Counted from the stretch's first letter, positions 25,719 to 35,310 are shown. The stretch: DNA of 50,954 nt from DASRJW01 sp964567755 (GCA_964567755.1 CAZMNW010000036.1:1-50954); one strand, 5' to 3'. Notes: generated by a model from the sequence alone, not told the origin. Numbers and translations are program-made.

Positions 25719-25920
25719 CTCGGTCTCACCTACGACACGACGCCCGCAGTCGAGGCCTCGATTCACGAGATCCAGAAGACGTTCGTCGAGGCGTTGATTC
25801 TGGTCACCTTGGTCGTGTTCATCTTCCTGCAGAGCCTGCGGGCGACGATCATCCCGCTGCTCACCGTGCCCGTGTCGCTCCTCGGCACGTTCATCTTCTT
25901 CCCGATGCTCGGCTTCTTGG
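25719..25920 (+). pseudogene. Internal fragment of an RND (AcrB/HAE1) efflux pump
   Basis: The frame reads YDTTPAVEASIHEIQKTFVE, then LILVTLVVFIFLQSLRATII and VPVSLLGTFIFFPMLGFL, the classic segment leading into the second and third transmembrane helices of HAE1-type pumps. Both ends are cut: on the left against a channel fragment, on the right against an oppositely oriented zwf fragment. The usual continuation (NTLTLFG) is absent. It cannot make a pump. Confidence 0.75.
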
Positions 25921-26603
25921 ATCACGTCACGGATGACGCCTGCTTCCTCGTAGAACTTGCCGCGTCCCTGGACGCCGAAGCTCTCGGCGAGCGTGATCTG
26001 GACGCTCTCCACGTAGTTGCGGTTCCAGATCGGCTCGAGGAACGTGTTGGCGAAGCGGAAGAACAGCAAGTTGAGAACCGCTTCCTTGCCGAGATAGTGA
26101 TCGATGCGGAAGGTGGAGTTCTCGGCGAAGCCACGGCGCAGCGTCTCGTTGAGCGCACGCGCAGAAGCGAGGCTGCGGCCGAACGGCTTCTCGACCACCA
26201 CGCGCGCGTCCTGGGGCCAGCCGGGTCCGGCAAGGCGTTCGATCACGACGGGGAACAGGCTCGGAGGAATGGCGAGATAGTAGAGCGGCCGCTCGGCGGT
26301 GCCCAAGACTTCGCGCAATGCTGCGAACGTCGCGGGATCCTCGTAGCCGCCATCGATGTAGCGCAGGAGCCCGGCGAGCCGCGCGAACATCTCGCCGTCG
26401 GCACCGTCCCCGTGCTTCTCCAGGCTCTCGCGGGCGCGCGCGCGCAGCTGCTCCAGATTCCAGCCCGACTTGGCGACCCCGATGACCGGAACATCGAGCC
26501 GGCCGCGGCGCAGCATCGATTGCAGCGCCGGGAAGATCTTCTTGTACGCCAGGTCGCCGGTCACGCCGAACACGACCAAAGCATCGGATTGGGGGAGGCT
26601 CAT
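25918..26603 (-). pseudogene. zwf: Truncated glucose-6-phosphate dehydrogenase
   Basis: From the ATG at 26603 (GAAGGAA upstream) about 229 codons match zwf: ALVVFGVTGDLAYKKIFPAL (NADP-binding), LYYLAIPPSLFPVVIE, RVVVEKPFGRSLASARALN, the catalytic FRIDHYLGKE and FYEEAGVIRDVIQ. Normal enzymes run to about 490-510 residues, so the gene breaks right after GVIRDVIQ, where the next residues should be NH. The reading frame continues for 168 codons only as antisense of the RND fragment. The active-site part is intact, but half of the beta+alpha domain is missing, so the product should be inactive. Confidence 0.85.
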
Positions 26604-26806
26604 GCGCAAATTCCTTCGTCAAAAACCGAGGAGTGGCCCCCAGTCGTCGTCGGGCGCCCTCGCACGTCCACCTCACGTCTCGACGAACCGACCGACATGC
26701 TATCACGACACCTTTGAATTCAGGAAGGCGTCCCCATTACAATCTGTACGGTCGATGCACACCAGAGCATCGTCCTGGCGGCACGGTGAGAAGGAGCGCG
26801 ACAATC

Positions 26807-27895
26807 ATGGAAGACAAGCCACTCGACCAAGGAACCTTCGATGCGGGTCGCCTCATCCGCGAGCATCCCCCGCGATGGCGTGACGGAAACAAACGACTCG
26901 TGTTCGAGATCGGTTGTTCTTCCGGTTTCCCATTCGAGGGGCAGGTGGCCTATGCGCTCTGGACAGCCAGAGAGCTGCCAGCGGTGCTGGAGACGCGACC
27001 GCAATTCCTGATCCGTGAAGGTGTATTCGAATATGCCGTGCCCACGGAACCGACGAAGGTCCCCTGGCATCTGAACTTTGCCGACCCCACCTTGTTCGTC
27101 GCGTACGAGTCGTCTCTTCTAGCGCAAGACGAACTGCAGGTGGCCGAGCACCCGGTCCTGGGATCGCTGCGCGAGGCGCTGGACGCGATGGGGAAGGTGC
27201 TGTTCACCATCGGCGAGCGCGGAGGTCCGACTCCTGTCACCATCACGGGCGTTCAGCGCCGGTGCGCCATCGATACTCGGCCGAATCCGCGAGCTGGACG
27301 GTCCCGGCGGTCTTTACGGCAACTCGTTCGCGCATGCACCTGCGGAGCAAGTGGCGGCGGCCACCAAGCCGCTCTCGCCGCCGACGATCAGCAATATCCT
27401 GGCGATGTCTGCGCCGTTCGGTGGCTGTGGAGAATACAATCGGGAAGAAATCGTTCACATTCTCAGCACGGCATATACGGGATTTTCTGCCGCTCGCCGA
27501 GAAAGTGAGCGCATGGTCCCGGCGGGTGCGCAGCCTCTCATCCACACTGGGTTCTGGGGATGTGGGGCTTTCGGCGGCAACCGTACGCTCATGGTCATTC
27601 TGCAGGCTCTTGCCGCCGATCTGGCTGGTGTGGAAACCGTGTTCTGGGCAGTCGACAAGCGGGGCGTCGAGCTTGCCGAGGAGGCCCGGTGACGGTATGA
27701 GCGCATGCGCGAAACCACGGCATCAGCTGCTCGACTCTGCGATGACGTTGTGCAGCAGAAATTCGAGTGGGGCGTGCCGGATGGCAATTGACGCTGCACC
27801 GCGAACGGCAGACCCTGGATCTCCGTCACGAACCGTTCAAAAATGTCCTCATGGCCCTGAACTGCGCCAGCTCGGTGCTGGCGGAATGGGGTTGA
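26807..27895 (+). pseudogene. PARG-like (poly(ADP-ribose) glycohydrolase family) gene with several frame breaks
   Basis: Starts at ATG 26807 with AGAAGGAG upstream. The first frame carries WHLNFADPTLFVAYESSLLA and QDELQVAEHP, corresponding in position to the glycine-rich/QEE catalytic segment of PARG. Near 27245 the coding signal switches frame and continues as GGLYGNSFAHAPAEQ, LSTAYTGF and TGFWGCGAFGGNRTLMVILQ, very close to the GNWGCGAFGGD core of PARG. A TGA at 27690-27692 interrupts, the same frame resumes (QQKFEWGVPDGN), and after another shift near 27800 it ends NCASSVLAEWG. At least three lesions point to a pseudogene. The PARG relation is from motif memory. Confidence 0.6.
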
Positions 27896-27905
27896 ATAGT
27901 CCGGG

Positions 27906-29081
27906 TCAAAGTTTCACCAACTCCACCCGCCGGTTGTTCTGACGGCCTTCGGCAGTATCGTTGGCTGCCGCCGGCTTGGTCTCGCCGAATCCCTTGGAGG
28001 AGAGCCGCGCCTCATCGACCGAGAAATTGGCAGCCAGGTACGACTTGACTGCGGCGGCGCGGCGTTCTGACAACGACAAGTTGGAGGCGTCATCTCCGAC
28101 CGCATCGGTGTGCCCCTCGATCATGAGCTTGAGGTCGGCGTGCTCGGTGAGCATCTGGCTGATTTCCTTGAGAGTGGGCGTCGATTCGGGGCGGATCTTG
28201 TCCGCGCCGGAATCGAACAGGATGCCGTGAGTGGTCACCCGTCCATTGGCGGCCAGCGCGTCGTACATCTTCTTGTCGCCAGCGGCGATGCGAAAGTTGC
28301 CGAGCAATTGCGGACGAGTCGCATCGGCGGCGATTTCAAAGTGAATCTTGTTGGACCGGGCGAAAGACACGTTCGGCACATTGGCAGTGCGTGTCTCATT
28401 CACGTAGACCTTCATGTATTTGCCATCGGCGATGGCGCGGCAGTGCATCACCTGCTGCATCGCCTCCTGCGGAAAGGGCCCCAGCGCCAGGCGTTTGCCG
28501 CTCGCTGCCTCGACCAGACCGGCCGAAAAATTGTCCAGTGGGCTGTACCAGATCACGGTTCCTGGATTGCCGCCATCCAAGGGGGCGCCAGAGACCACCG
28601 TCTTGCTCCAGCCGTTGATGATGTACATGTCGAACTCGAGGGTGAACCGATCGGGCAGGACTTCGGGCAGTGGCAGAGTGAATTTGCTTGCCGTGGTCAC
28701 TCGCAGCCAGCGGCTTTGGTTCCACTCGGCGACTTCCATGTTTCCTTCGACGAATTCCAGCCGTTGTGGAAAATTCCCGACCTGGTCGGCGGTCAGATCG
28801 TCGAAAAAGAGGACCCGGTTGCCCGGCACGAAGTCATAATTCACCCACACACCTTCTCCAGGTGCGGCCTTCTCCGCCGGTTCGCCGGCGGCGGGCTCGG
28901 CGGCATTCCCCTCCACGGGAGTTTGGGGAGCAGCCTGTTCTGTTTGCTTTTCCAGTTCCTTTTTCGCCTTGTCTTCCGCCTTCTTTTTCAAGGATCCGAG
29001 CTGGGCAAACGCGGGCTCGCCGACTGCAATCAGAGCCAAGAGCGCTGCCGCCGAAGCGATCACACGTGATTTGAGTGCCAT
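27906..29081 (-). CDS. OmpA-family protein
   Basis: A 391-residue protein from ATG 29081 (GGAAGGA upstream). Signal peptide (SAAALLALIAVGEPAFA), a Lys/Glu-rich helical stretch (LKKKAEDKAKKELEKQTEQA) and an Ala/Pro/Glu linker lead to a middle domain with lectin/glucanase-like features (FTLEFDMYIINGW, VIWYSPLDN). The C-terminal OmpA domain (about 280-391) has THGILFDSGADKIRPES, LMIEGHTDAVGDDASNLSLS and RLSSKGFGETKPAAAN, ending NNRRVELVKL, and binds peptidoglycan in family members. It probably links the outer membrane to the wall. It is convergent with the PARG-like pseudogene and divergent from the second kinase gene. Confidence 0.88.
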   Translation of the reverse strand: MALKSRVIASAAALLALIAVGEPAFAQLGSLKKKAEDKAKKELEKQTEQAAPQTPVEGNAAEPAAGEPAEKAAPGEGVWVNYDFVPGNRVLFFDDLTADQVGNFPQRLEFVEGNMEVAEWNQSRWLRVTTASKFTLPLPEVLPDRFTLEFDMYIINGWSKTVVSGAPLDGGNPGTVIWYSPLDNFSAGLVEAASGKRLALGPFPQEAMQQVMHCRAIADGKYMKVYVNETRTANVPNVSFARSNKIHFEIAADATRPQLLGNFRIAAGDKKMYDALAANGRVTTHGILFDSGADKIRPESTPTLKEISQMLTEHADLKLMIEGHTDAVGDDASNLSLSERRAAAVKSYLAANFSVDEARLSSKGFGETKPAAANDTAEGRQNNRRVELVKL

Positions 29082-29360
29082 GTGCGCATCCTTCCAAAAG
29101 TAGAAGCAATGCTGTTTCGTCACAGGACCGGATTGGCAACATACACGGCCCTTGGCCGCCTCACAAGACGCATTTCGACACACCAAACCGGCCGGTTCTG
29201 ATCAAGAATCACACCCCCCATTGCAGTGAACCGAGGCGTGCCGTTGTCGGCGATGCTCTCGATCGATTCCAATGGCCCCAAGAGCACGGCCTGCGGGAGA
29301 TCTGCTGGAGAGGCTGGAAGAGAGGATCTCTGACATTTTCATGATCGATGTTCCCGCGGC

Positions 29361-29389
29361 TTTCAAAGCGTGCGTGGGAAAGGTATTCT
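29361..29389 (+). promoter_or_regulatory. Possible promoter of the kinase/DUF481 operon
   Basis: TTTCAA (29361-29366), a 17-base spacer and TATTCT (29384-29389) lie 47 bases before the kinase start. The match to consensus is moderate at best. The rest of the 354-base divergent gap (29082-29435) shows no ORF or repeat. Confidence 0.25.
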
Positions 29390-29435
29390 GTTGTGTCCCA
29401 CGACGGCAGTCGAGCCCAATGAGGTGAACGCAGCG

Positions 29436-31664
29436 ATGGAAAGTCGGATCGGCCAGACCGTCTCACACTACAAGATCCTGCGCCAGCTCGGTGCTGGCGG
29501 GATGGGGGTGGTCTTCGAGGCCGAAGACCATCGCCTCGGCCGCCGCGTGGCACTCAAGTTCCTGTCCGAGGATCTGCAGCAGGACCTTCCGATGCTCGAA
29601 CGGTTCCAGCGCGAAGCACGCGCCGCTTCGGCGCTCAACCATCCCGGGATCTGCACGGTATTCGCGATCGAGCAGCACGAGCGCCAGCACTTCATCGTGA
29701 TGGAGCTGCTCGAGGGGAAGACGCTGGCCCAGCGCATCGGGCGACAGCCGTTCGAGATCGGCGCGCTGCTCGACGTCGGGATCCAGATCGCGGATGCGCT
29801 CGAATCGGCGCACTCGAAGGGCATCGTGCACCGCGACCTCAAGCCGGTGAACCTGATCGTCAACGAACGTGGACAGGTCAAGATCCTGGACTTCGGTCTG
29901 GCGAAGATCGAGGCCGGCCCAGCCGCGGTCGATGGCGGCTCGTCGCATGCCGAGACGTCGCTCGAGCGGGGACAGCTCACCCAGGCCGGCACCGTCATGG
30001 GAACGCTGTTCTACATGTCGCCAGAGCAAGCACGAGGCCAGCTGACCGACGCACGCACCGACCTGTTTTCGCTCGGCGCGGTGCTGTACCAGATGGCCAC
30101 GGGTGAGCCGCCGTTCCAGGGCGAAGCGCAGGCAGTGGTCTTCGATGCGATCCTCAACCGCGAGCCGCGGCCTCTGGCCGAGGCCAATCCCGCCATGCCG
30201 CAGGGACTGGGCCAGATCCTGGAGAAGGCCCTCGAGAAGGATCGCAACCTGCGTTACCAGACGGCGACCGAGCTGAAAACCGACTTGCTGCGACTGCGTC
30301 GCAAGCTCGAGTCGGGGCGCCGCAACGCGGCGGAGATCGCCGAAGCGAAGTCGACACCGGGCAAGCGGGCCGAGAAGTCGATCGCCGTCCTGTACTTCGA
30401 GAACTTGAGCGGGGTCAAGGACGACGAATACCTACGTGACGGAATCACCGAGGACATCATCACCGAGCTGTCGAAGATCGAGGGGCTCAAGATCAACCCG
30501 CGCTCGACGGTGCTGGCCTATCGTGACAAGCCGGTGACGTCGGCCCAGGTCGGCCAGCAGCTCGGCGCGGCCTACGCACTCGAAGGCAGCCTGCGGCGCG
30601 CGGGCGAGCGGCTGCGGATCACCACGCAGCTCGTGGACACGAACACTGGCTACCCGGTGTGGTCCGAGCGCTACGACCGCGAGATGAAGGACGTGTTCGA
30701 GGTCCAGGACGAGATCGCGCGCAAGATCGCCGAGGCGCTGCGGATCAAGCTCTCGCCGCAGGAACAAGAGGCGATCGCCGCCAAGCCGACCGACAACCTG
30801 CAGGCCTACGATTTGTACCTGCGCGGCCGCAGCTACGCCCGGCGCCTGACGCGCCAGGATCTCGAGTTCGCGCTGCAGATGTACGAGAACGCCGTCACCC
30901 AAGACCCGAACTTCGCCCTGGCCTACGCGGCGATCGCCAACGTCTGTGCCTACTACCACGCACACTATTCGCGCGAGGACGTGTGGATCGACCGCGCGCG
31001 CGCGGCGGCGGAACGGGCGATGGGGCTGCAGCCGGACGTGCCGGAAGTGATGGTCGCCCAGGCCTGGATCCTCTACGCCAAGGCGCAGTACAACGAGATG
31101 ACGGCGATCGTGCGCAACGTGATCGCGCGCAAGCGCGACTGCGAGGGGGCGTACTACCTGTTGCTGCGTGGGCTGTACGCCTCGGGCAAGTACCAGGACG
31201 TGGCCAACGTGGCCGAGGAGGCGATCGAGTCGAGCGGCACGGACTACAACGTCTACGTGCCGATCATGAACTCGCTCGGCGCGCTCGGGAAGGACGAGGC
31301 GTTGCGCAACATCCGCCAGCGCGCCATCCAGGCCTTCGAGTCGCACCTGCGCCAGGTGCCGGAGGACGCGCGGGCGCGAATTCTGATCGCCGCGTACTAC
31401 GCCGCCGAGGGCCGGCACGACGACGCGGTGCGCGAGGCCAACCTGGCAATGCTCTTGCGCCCCAACGAAGCAATGGTGCAATACAACGCGGCGTGCACGT
31501 TCTGCTCGATGAACCGCAAGAGCGAAGCGCTGGATGCGCTGAGCAAGGCCTGGCGCAACGGCTTCAAGGACGCCGACTGGGCGCGGCGCGACCCGGACCT
31601 GGCGATCCTCCACGGCGACGCGGAGTTCGAGCGGCTGTACCCGGAGAAGTCGGACGCCTCGTGA
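29436..31664 (+). CDS. Soluble Ser/Thr protein kinase with TPR tail
   Basis: A 742-residue protein with start ATG 29436 (GAGGTGA upstream). Kinase domain about 12-275: LGAGGMGVV glycine loop, Lys41 in VALKFL, HRDLKP (His132-Arg-Asp134), DFG at 152-154, MSPEQARGQ. Residues about 310-450 form the same TolB/FlgO-like domain as in the first kinase (SIAVLYFENLSGVKDDEYLR), followed by TPRs (about 455-735). Unlike the kinase at 9998, no membrane helix separates kinase and tail, so it is probably cytoplasmic. Its stop overlaps the GTG of the DUF481 gene, so expression of the two is linked. Confidence 0.9.
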   Translation: MESRIGQTVSHYKILRQLGAGGMGVVFEAEDHRLGRRVALKFLSEDLQQDLPMLERFQREARAASALNHPGICTVFAIEQHERQHFIVMELLEGKTLAQRIGRQPFEIGALLDVGIQIADALESAHSKGIVHRDLKPVNLIVNERGQVKILDFGLAKIEAGPAAVDGGSSHAETSLERGQLTQAGTVMGTLFYMSPEQARGQLTDARTDLFSLGAVLYQMATGEPPFQGEAQAVVFDAILNREPRPLAEANPAMPQGLGQILEKALEKDRNLRYQTATELKTDLLRLRRKLESGRRNAAEIAEAKSTPGKRAEKSIAVLYFENLSGVKDDEYLRDGITEDIITELSKIEGLKINPRSTVLAYRDKPVTSAQVGQQLGAAYALEGSLRRAGERLRITTQLVDTNTGYPVWSERYDREMKDVFEVQDEIARKIAEALRIKLSPQEQEAIAAKPTDNLQAYDLYLRGRSYARRLTRQDLEFALQMYENAVTQDPNFALAYAAIANVCAYYHAHYSREDVWIDRARAAAERAMGLQPDVPEVMVAQAWILYAKAQYNEMTAIVRNVIARKRDCEGAYYLLLRGLYASGKYQDVANVAEEAIESSGTDYNVYVPIMNSLGALGKDEALRNIRQRAIQAFESHLRQVPEDARARILIAAYYAAEGRHDDAVREANLAMLLRPNEAMVQYNAACTFCSMNRKSEALDALSKAWRNGFKDADWARRDPDLAILHGDAEFERLYPEKSDAS

Positions 31665-32770
31665 GCCTCGCGTTCAAAGATGGATGCAGCGCCCGCTTCC
31701 TGGTCGCCGCGCTACTGGTGACATGGCCGATCGCCGGGCGGGTCCACGCCCAGGTGAGCCCGGAGGTCGCACCACCGGTTCCGCCGGCTTCGGACAAGTT
31801 CGACTGGATCCAGCTGACGTCGGACGAATGGCTCAAGGGTGAGATCATCGCCCTCTACGACGAGAAGCTCGAGTTCGACAGTGACAAGCTCGACGTGCTG
31901 ACGCTGGACTGGGAAGACGTCAAGCAAGTGCGGTCGGCGGGAACGGTGCAGGTAGCGATCGTCGACGGTGAGCCGGCCACGGGAAAGCTGGTGATCGACG
32001 GGAACAAGGTCCAGTTGATCGGGGACGAGACGCGGCGGCTGGAAAGATCCCAAATTCTGACCATCACCGTCGGCGATCCCCGGGAGATCAATTTCTGGTC
32101 CGGCAAGGTCAACGTTGGCTCCAACTTCCGGCAGGGAAACTCCGACCAAGTCGAAGTCAACATCAACACTCGCATCCTCCGGCGCACCATTCGGAACCGT
32201 GTCGCATTCGAATACTTCGCGAACTACAACCTGACCGAGGACGTGGTGGTGACGAACAATCATCACGCGAGTGTGGGATGGGACTGGTTCGTCTCCGACT
32301 GGCTCTTCGTACGGCCGATCCACGGCGAGTACTATCGCGATCCATTCCAGAACATCGCGCAGCGCTGGACGATCTCGGCGGGTTTCGGGATTCAAATTGT
32401 CAACACGTCCAAGATCGACTGGGAGACCAGCGTCGGTCCCGGCTACCAGCACACTCAGTTCGATGGCGTGCTGGAAGGCGAGTCCGATTCGGAGAGCACG
32501 CCGGCCGTCTCGGCGGGCACCGTGTACAAGAACGAGATCTCCGACAGCATCGACTATCTCTTCGACTTCAACTTCCTGCTCACCCAGGAGGCTGCAGGGC
32601 TGTACAGCCATCACCTGATCACGGGATTCGACTTCGATCTCGCCGGTGTTCTCGACCTGAACATTTCCTTCGCTTGGGACCGTATTCAGAAACCGCGTCC
32701 CGACTCAGCCGGCGCGTTGCCAAAGAAGGACGACTACCGGACCGTGTTCGGTGTGGGCGTCGAATTCTAG
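31661..32770 (+). CDS. DUF481 family outer-membrane protein
   Basis: A 369-residue protein starting at GTG 31661, which overlaps the kinase stop (GTGA), with GGAGAAG upstream. A signal peptide (FLVAALLVTWPIAGRVHAQ) is followed by a small N-terminal domain (LTSDEWLKGEIIALYDEKLE, LTLDWEDVKQVRS) and the DUF481 barrel from about residue 140 (VNVGSNFRQGNSDQVEVNIN, FEYFANYNLTEDVVVTNNHH), ending FGVGVEF with terminal Phe. DUF481 proteins are salt- or alkali-inducible outer-membrane proteins of unknown role. The N-terminal part resembles domains found next to DUF481 in Acidobacteriota. Confidence 0.82.
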   Translation: MSLAFKDGCSARFLVAALLVTWPIAGRVHAQVSPEVAPPVPPASDKFDWIQLTSDEWLKGEIIALYDEKLEFDSDKLDVLTLDWEDVKQVRSAGTVQVAIVDGEPATGKLVIDGNKVQLIGDETRRLERSQILTITVGDPREINFWSGKVNVGSNFRQGNSDQVEVNINTRILRRTIRNRVAFEYFANYNLTEDVVVTNNHHASVGWDWFVSDWLFVRPIHGEYYRDPFQNIAQRWTISAGFGIQIVNTSKIDWETSVGPGYQHTQFDGVLEGESDSESTPAVSAGTVYKNEISDSIDYLFDFNFLLTQEAAGLYSHHLITGFDFDLAGVLDLNISFAWDRIQKPRPDSAGALPKKDDYRTVFGVGVEF

Positions 32771-32968
32771 AGCCCTTCCTGCGATGATCCCGCCGCCAAG
32801 ACACCAGCCGTCTTCTCGCTACTGATGGGAACGGTCCCAAGATCCCATAGCAAGGGGACGCGCATTCCCGATCCGTCGCGTGCCAGCGAGGTTGCGATGG
32901 CGAACCGGTTGCCGTATGCTCCCGTTCGCCGAGATCCGACGATCCCGCGTGAAACGGAGTGAATCGAC

Positions 32969-34279
32969 ATGAAGTCGAAGTCGTCCCGCGCACGACCATG
33001 GCAGCAGTTCTGCCGGGACCTCGTGGCGGTTTGCTGCGCCGTCATGCTCGTCCCGGGTCAGGGCATGATCCTGGCGCAAGAAACGCCGGCAGTGCCGCCG
33101 GCGGCCGCGGCTCCTGACAGCACGGCCACACCGGCCGCACCGGCAAAGATCCCCCCGGAACAGCTCGAATCGTTGGTTGCCCCCATCGCCCTTTATCCCG
33201 ACGCGCTTCTGGCTCAGACGCTGGTCGCCTCCACCTACCCGCTCGAGATCATTCAACTGCAACAGTGGCTCGCGAAACACCCGGATCTCAAGGACAAGGC
33301 ACTTGCGGATGCGGTGGCGAAAGAGCCCTGGGATCCGAGCATTCAGTCGATGGCGGCGGTTCCCGAAGTGGTGAAGCGCCTCGCGGATGACATCCAGTGG
33401 ACCACGGACCTCGGGAACGCCTTCCTCGCGCAGCAGAGCGACATCATGGACTCGGTGCAGCGGATGCGGCAAAAGGCAAAGGACAAAGGTGCCCTAGAGT
33501 CGAACGAGCAGCAAAAGGTCGAAACCAAGGTCGTCGAGGAAAAGACGATCATTATCGTCGAGTCCTCGAACCCCGAGGTCATCTATGTGCCGGTGTACAG
33601 TCCGACGGTTGTTTACGGCGCGCCCATCTATTATCCGTACCCGCCGATTTACTATCCTCCCTATCCTCCAGGCGCCGCTTTCGTGACGTTCAGCTTCGGC
33701 GTCATGATGGGCGCAGCCTACTGGGGCGGCTCCTGTTGCGGATGCGGCTGGGGAGGCAACAACGTCAACATCAATGTGAACAACAATTTCAATCAGATCA
33801 ATACCGGTGGCAATCGCGGTGGCGCTGGCGCTGGCGGTGGCAGTGGCAATTGGCAACACAACCCGGAGCATCGGGGCGCGGCGCCATACTCGGACAAGGC
33901 GACTGCGAACAAGTACGGGGGATCGACGCGTGGCCAATCACCGAGCAATCGCCAGGCGAGCGGTGCCGGCAACCAAGCGGGGAGCGCAGGCGTGAGCAAC
34001 CGCGCCTCTGGCAGCGCCGGCGGGCCGAGCACCTCGAACCGCGCGAGTGCCGGGCCGAGCACTTCGAACCGCGCTCCCGGCAGCACGTCGGGAAGCCGCG
34101 GGGGCTCAGATCAGATCGGCAACCGCAATATTCAGCAGAGCAGTGGGTCGAAGGGTGGCGGCGGCTTCGGTGGCGGGTCCAGCGGTTACAGCGGAAGTGG
34201 CGCCCGGTCCAGTAGCTCACGCGGTGCGTCGAGCATGGGGGGCCGGGGCGGCGGCGGCGGTGGCGGGCGTCGGAGGTGA
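32969..34279 (+). CDS. DUF3300 domain protein with Gly/Ser/Asn-rich tail
   Basis: A 436-residue exported protein. Signal (AVCCAVMLVPGQGMILAQ), then DUF3300 at about 65-250: LESLVAPIALYPDALLAQTL, DPSIQSMAAVPEVVKRLADD, AFLAQQSDIMDSVQRMRQKA, NPEVIYVPVYSPTVVYG. After a Tyr/Pro-rich part the last 180 residues are low-complexity Gly, Ser, Asn and Arg, including near-repeats of GPSTSNRA. It probably lies in the periplasm or at the outer membrane. It is adjacent to a DUF2950 gene, the usual partner of DUF3300 in other bacteria, with a shared transcript indicated by the overlap/short gap. Function unknown. Confidence 0.88.
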   Translation: MKSKSSRARPWQQFCRDLVAVCCAVMLVPGQGMILAQETPAVPPAAAAPDSTATPAAPAKIPPEQLESLVAPIALYPDALLAQTLVASTYPLEIIQLQQWLAKHPDLKDKALADAVAKEPWDPSIQSMAAVPEVVKRLADDIQWTTDLGNAFLAQQSDIMDSVQRMRQKAKDKGALESNEQQKVETKVVEEKTIIIVESSNPEVIYVPVYSPTVVYGAPIYYPYPPIYYPPYPPGAAFVTFSFGVMMGAAYWGGSCCGCGWGGNNVNINVNNNFNQINTGGNRGGAGAGGGSGNWQHNPEHRGAAPYSDKATANKYGGSTRGQSPSNRQASGAGNQAGSAGVSNRASGSAGGPSTSNRASAGPSTSNRAPGSTSGSRGGSDQIGNRNIQQSSGSKGGGGFGGGSSGYSGSGARSSSSRGASSMGGRGGGGGGGRRR

Positions 34280-34284
34280 ACTCG

Positions 34285-35280
34285 ATGACATTCGAAGCAA
34301 AGGGTCGACGTCACGACGGAGTCCTTCGCCACTCCGAGCGTTTCGGCCTGTGGCTCGGGATCGCATGCGCGGTCGCGCTGTCGCCGCATTCGCTCGCGGC
34401 CCAGACCACCGAGAAACAAGCGGCGACCTCGGTCGTCAAGCAAAGGACATTCGCGACACCCGAGGAAGCAAGCGAAGCGTTGATCAGCGCCGCCGAGAAG
34501 TTCGACGTTCCGGCGTTGAAGGAGATCCTCGGTCCGGACGGCGCGGACCTCGTCGTGACCGAAGACGCGGTGCAGGACAAGAATCAGAGCCTGGGTTTCG
34601 CGGCAGAAGCGCGCAAGCAGAGCCGGGTCATCCGCGACCCCAAGAACTCGAAGGTCGCTACTCTGTGCGTCGGTGCCGACGAGTGGCCGATGCCGATTCC
34701 CATCGTGCAGAAAAGCGGCAAGTGGCAGTTCGATTCCAAATCCGGACGGCAGGAAGTTCTGTACCGCCGCATCGGCAACAACGAGCTCGACGCCATCGAA
34801 GTGTGTCGTGGATACGTCGAGGCCCAACACGAGTACGCTTCCGTGAAGCGCGACGGCGCGATGGTGAACCAGTACGCGCAGCGCATCATCAGCACACCGG
34901 GAAAGCAGGATGGATTGGCGTGGAAGGGTCCGGATGGAACATGGCAGGGTCCGGTGGGCGAGGCGATCGCGACCATCATCGCCGAGGGTTACAGCGACCA
35001 GTACCAGCCCTACCACGGCTACTACTTCAAAGTCCTGAAGGGCCAAGGCCCGGACGCGCCGATGGGCGAGATGAACTTCGTCGTCAAGGGCGTGATGATC
35101 GGGGGCTTCGCCCTCGTCGCCGCACCGGCTGAATACACCGTGACCGGCGTGAAGACATTCCTTGTCTGTCACGACGGCCTCGTTTACGAAAAGGACCTCG
35201 GGTCGAAGACGCTCGACCAGTTCCGCGCCATGGACCGCTACAACCCGGACTCGAGTTGGAAGCCGGTGGAAGGTCCTTGA
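34285..35280 (+). CDS. DUF2950 family exported protein
   Basis: A 331-residue protein. ATG 34285 sits nine bases after GGAGG. A GTG at 34276 overlapping the previous stop is an alternative. After the signal (ACAVALSPHSLAAQ) the family pattern runs through FATPEEASEALISAAEKFDV, ILGPDGADLVVTEDAVQD, GKWQFDSKSGRQEVLYRRIG, QHEYASVKRDG, YAQRIISTPGKQDGLAWKGP, YHGYYFKVLKGQGPDAP and FVVKGVMIGGFALVAAPAEY. It pairs with the preceding DUF3300 gene, a conserved pair of unknown envelope function. Confidence 0.9.
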   Translation: MTFEAKGRRHDGVLRHSERFGLWLGIACAVALSPHSLAAQTTEKQAATSVVKQRTFATPEEASEALISAAEKFDVPALKEILGPDGADLVVTEDAVQDKNQSLGFAAEARKQSRVIRDPKNSKVATLCVGADEWPMPIPIVQKSGKWQFDSKSGRQEVLYRRIGNNELDAIEVCRGYVEAQHEYASVKRDGAMVNQYAQRIISTPGKQDGLAWKGPDGTWQGPVGEAIATIIAEGYSDQYQPYHGYYFKVLKGQGPDAPMGEMNFVVKGVMIGGFALVAAPAEYTVTGVKTFLVCHDGLVYEKDLGSKTLDQFRAMDRYNPDSSWKPVEGP

Positions 35281-35310
35281 CCAAGCCCCGAGCCACTGCG
35301 TGATTGCGGT

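Noticed and set aside
25416..25917. Continuation of the zwf frame to a 397-codon protein
   Set aside because: Beyond GVIRDVIQ the residues (ERHGHGEQRDDRRP and the like) are antisense of the RND fragment; not a natural G6PD end.
26610..26806. Gene in the gap between zwf and the PARG-like pseudogene
   Set aside because: No frame with coding character; probably only the divergent promoters of the two flanking genes.
33780..34279. Short near-repeats (gggccgagcacctcgaaccg) considered as a CRISPR-like or tandem DNA repeat
   Set aside because: They encode the GPSTSNRA-type low-complexity tail of the DUF3300 protein in frame; irregular spacing, no spacers.
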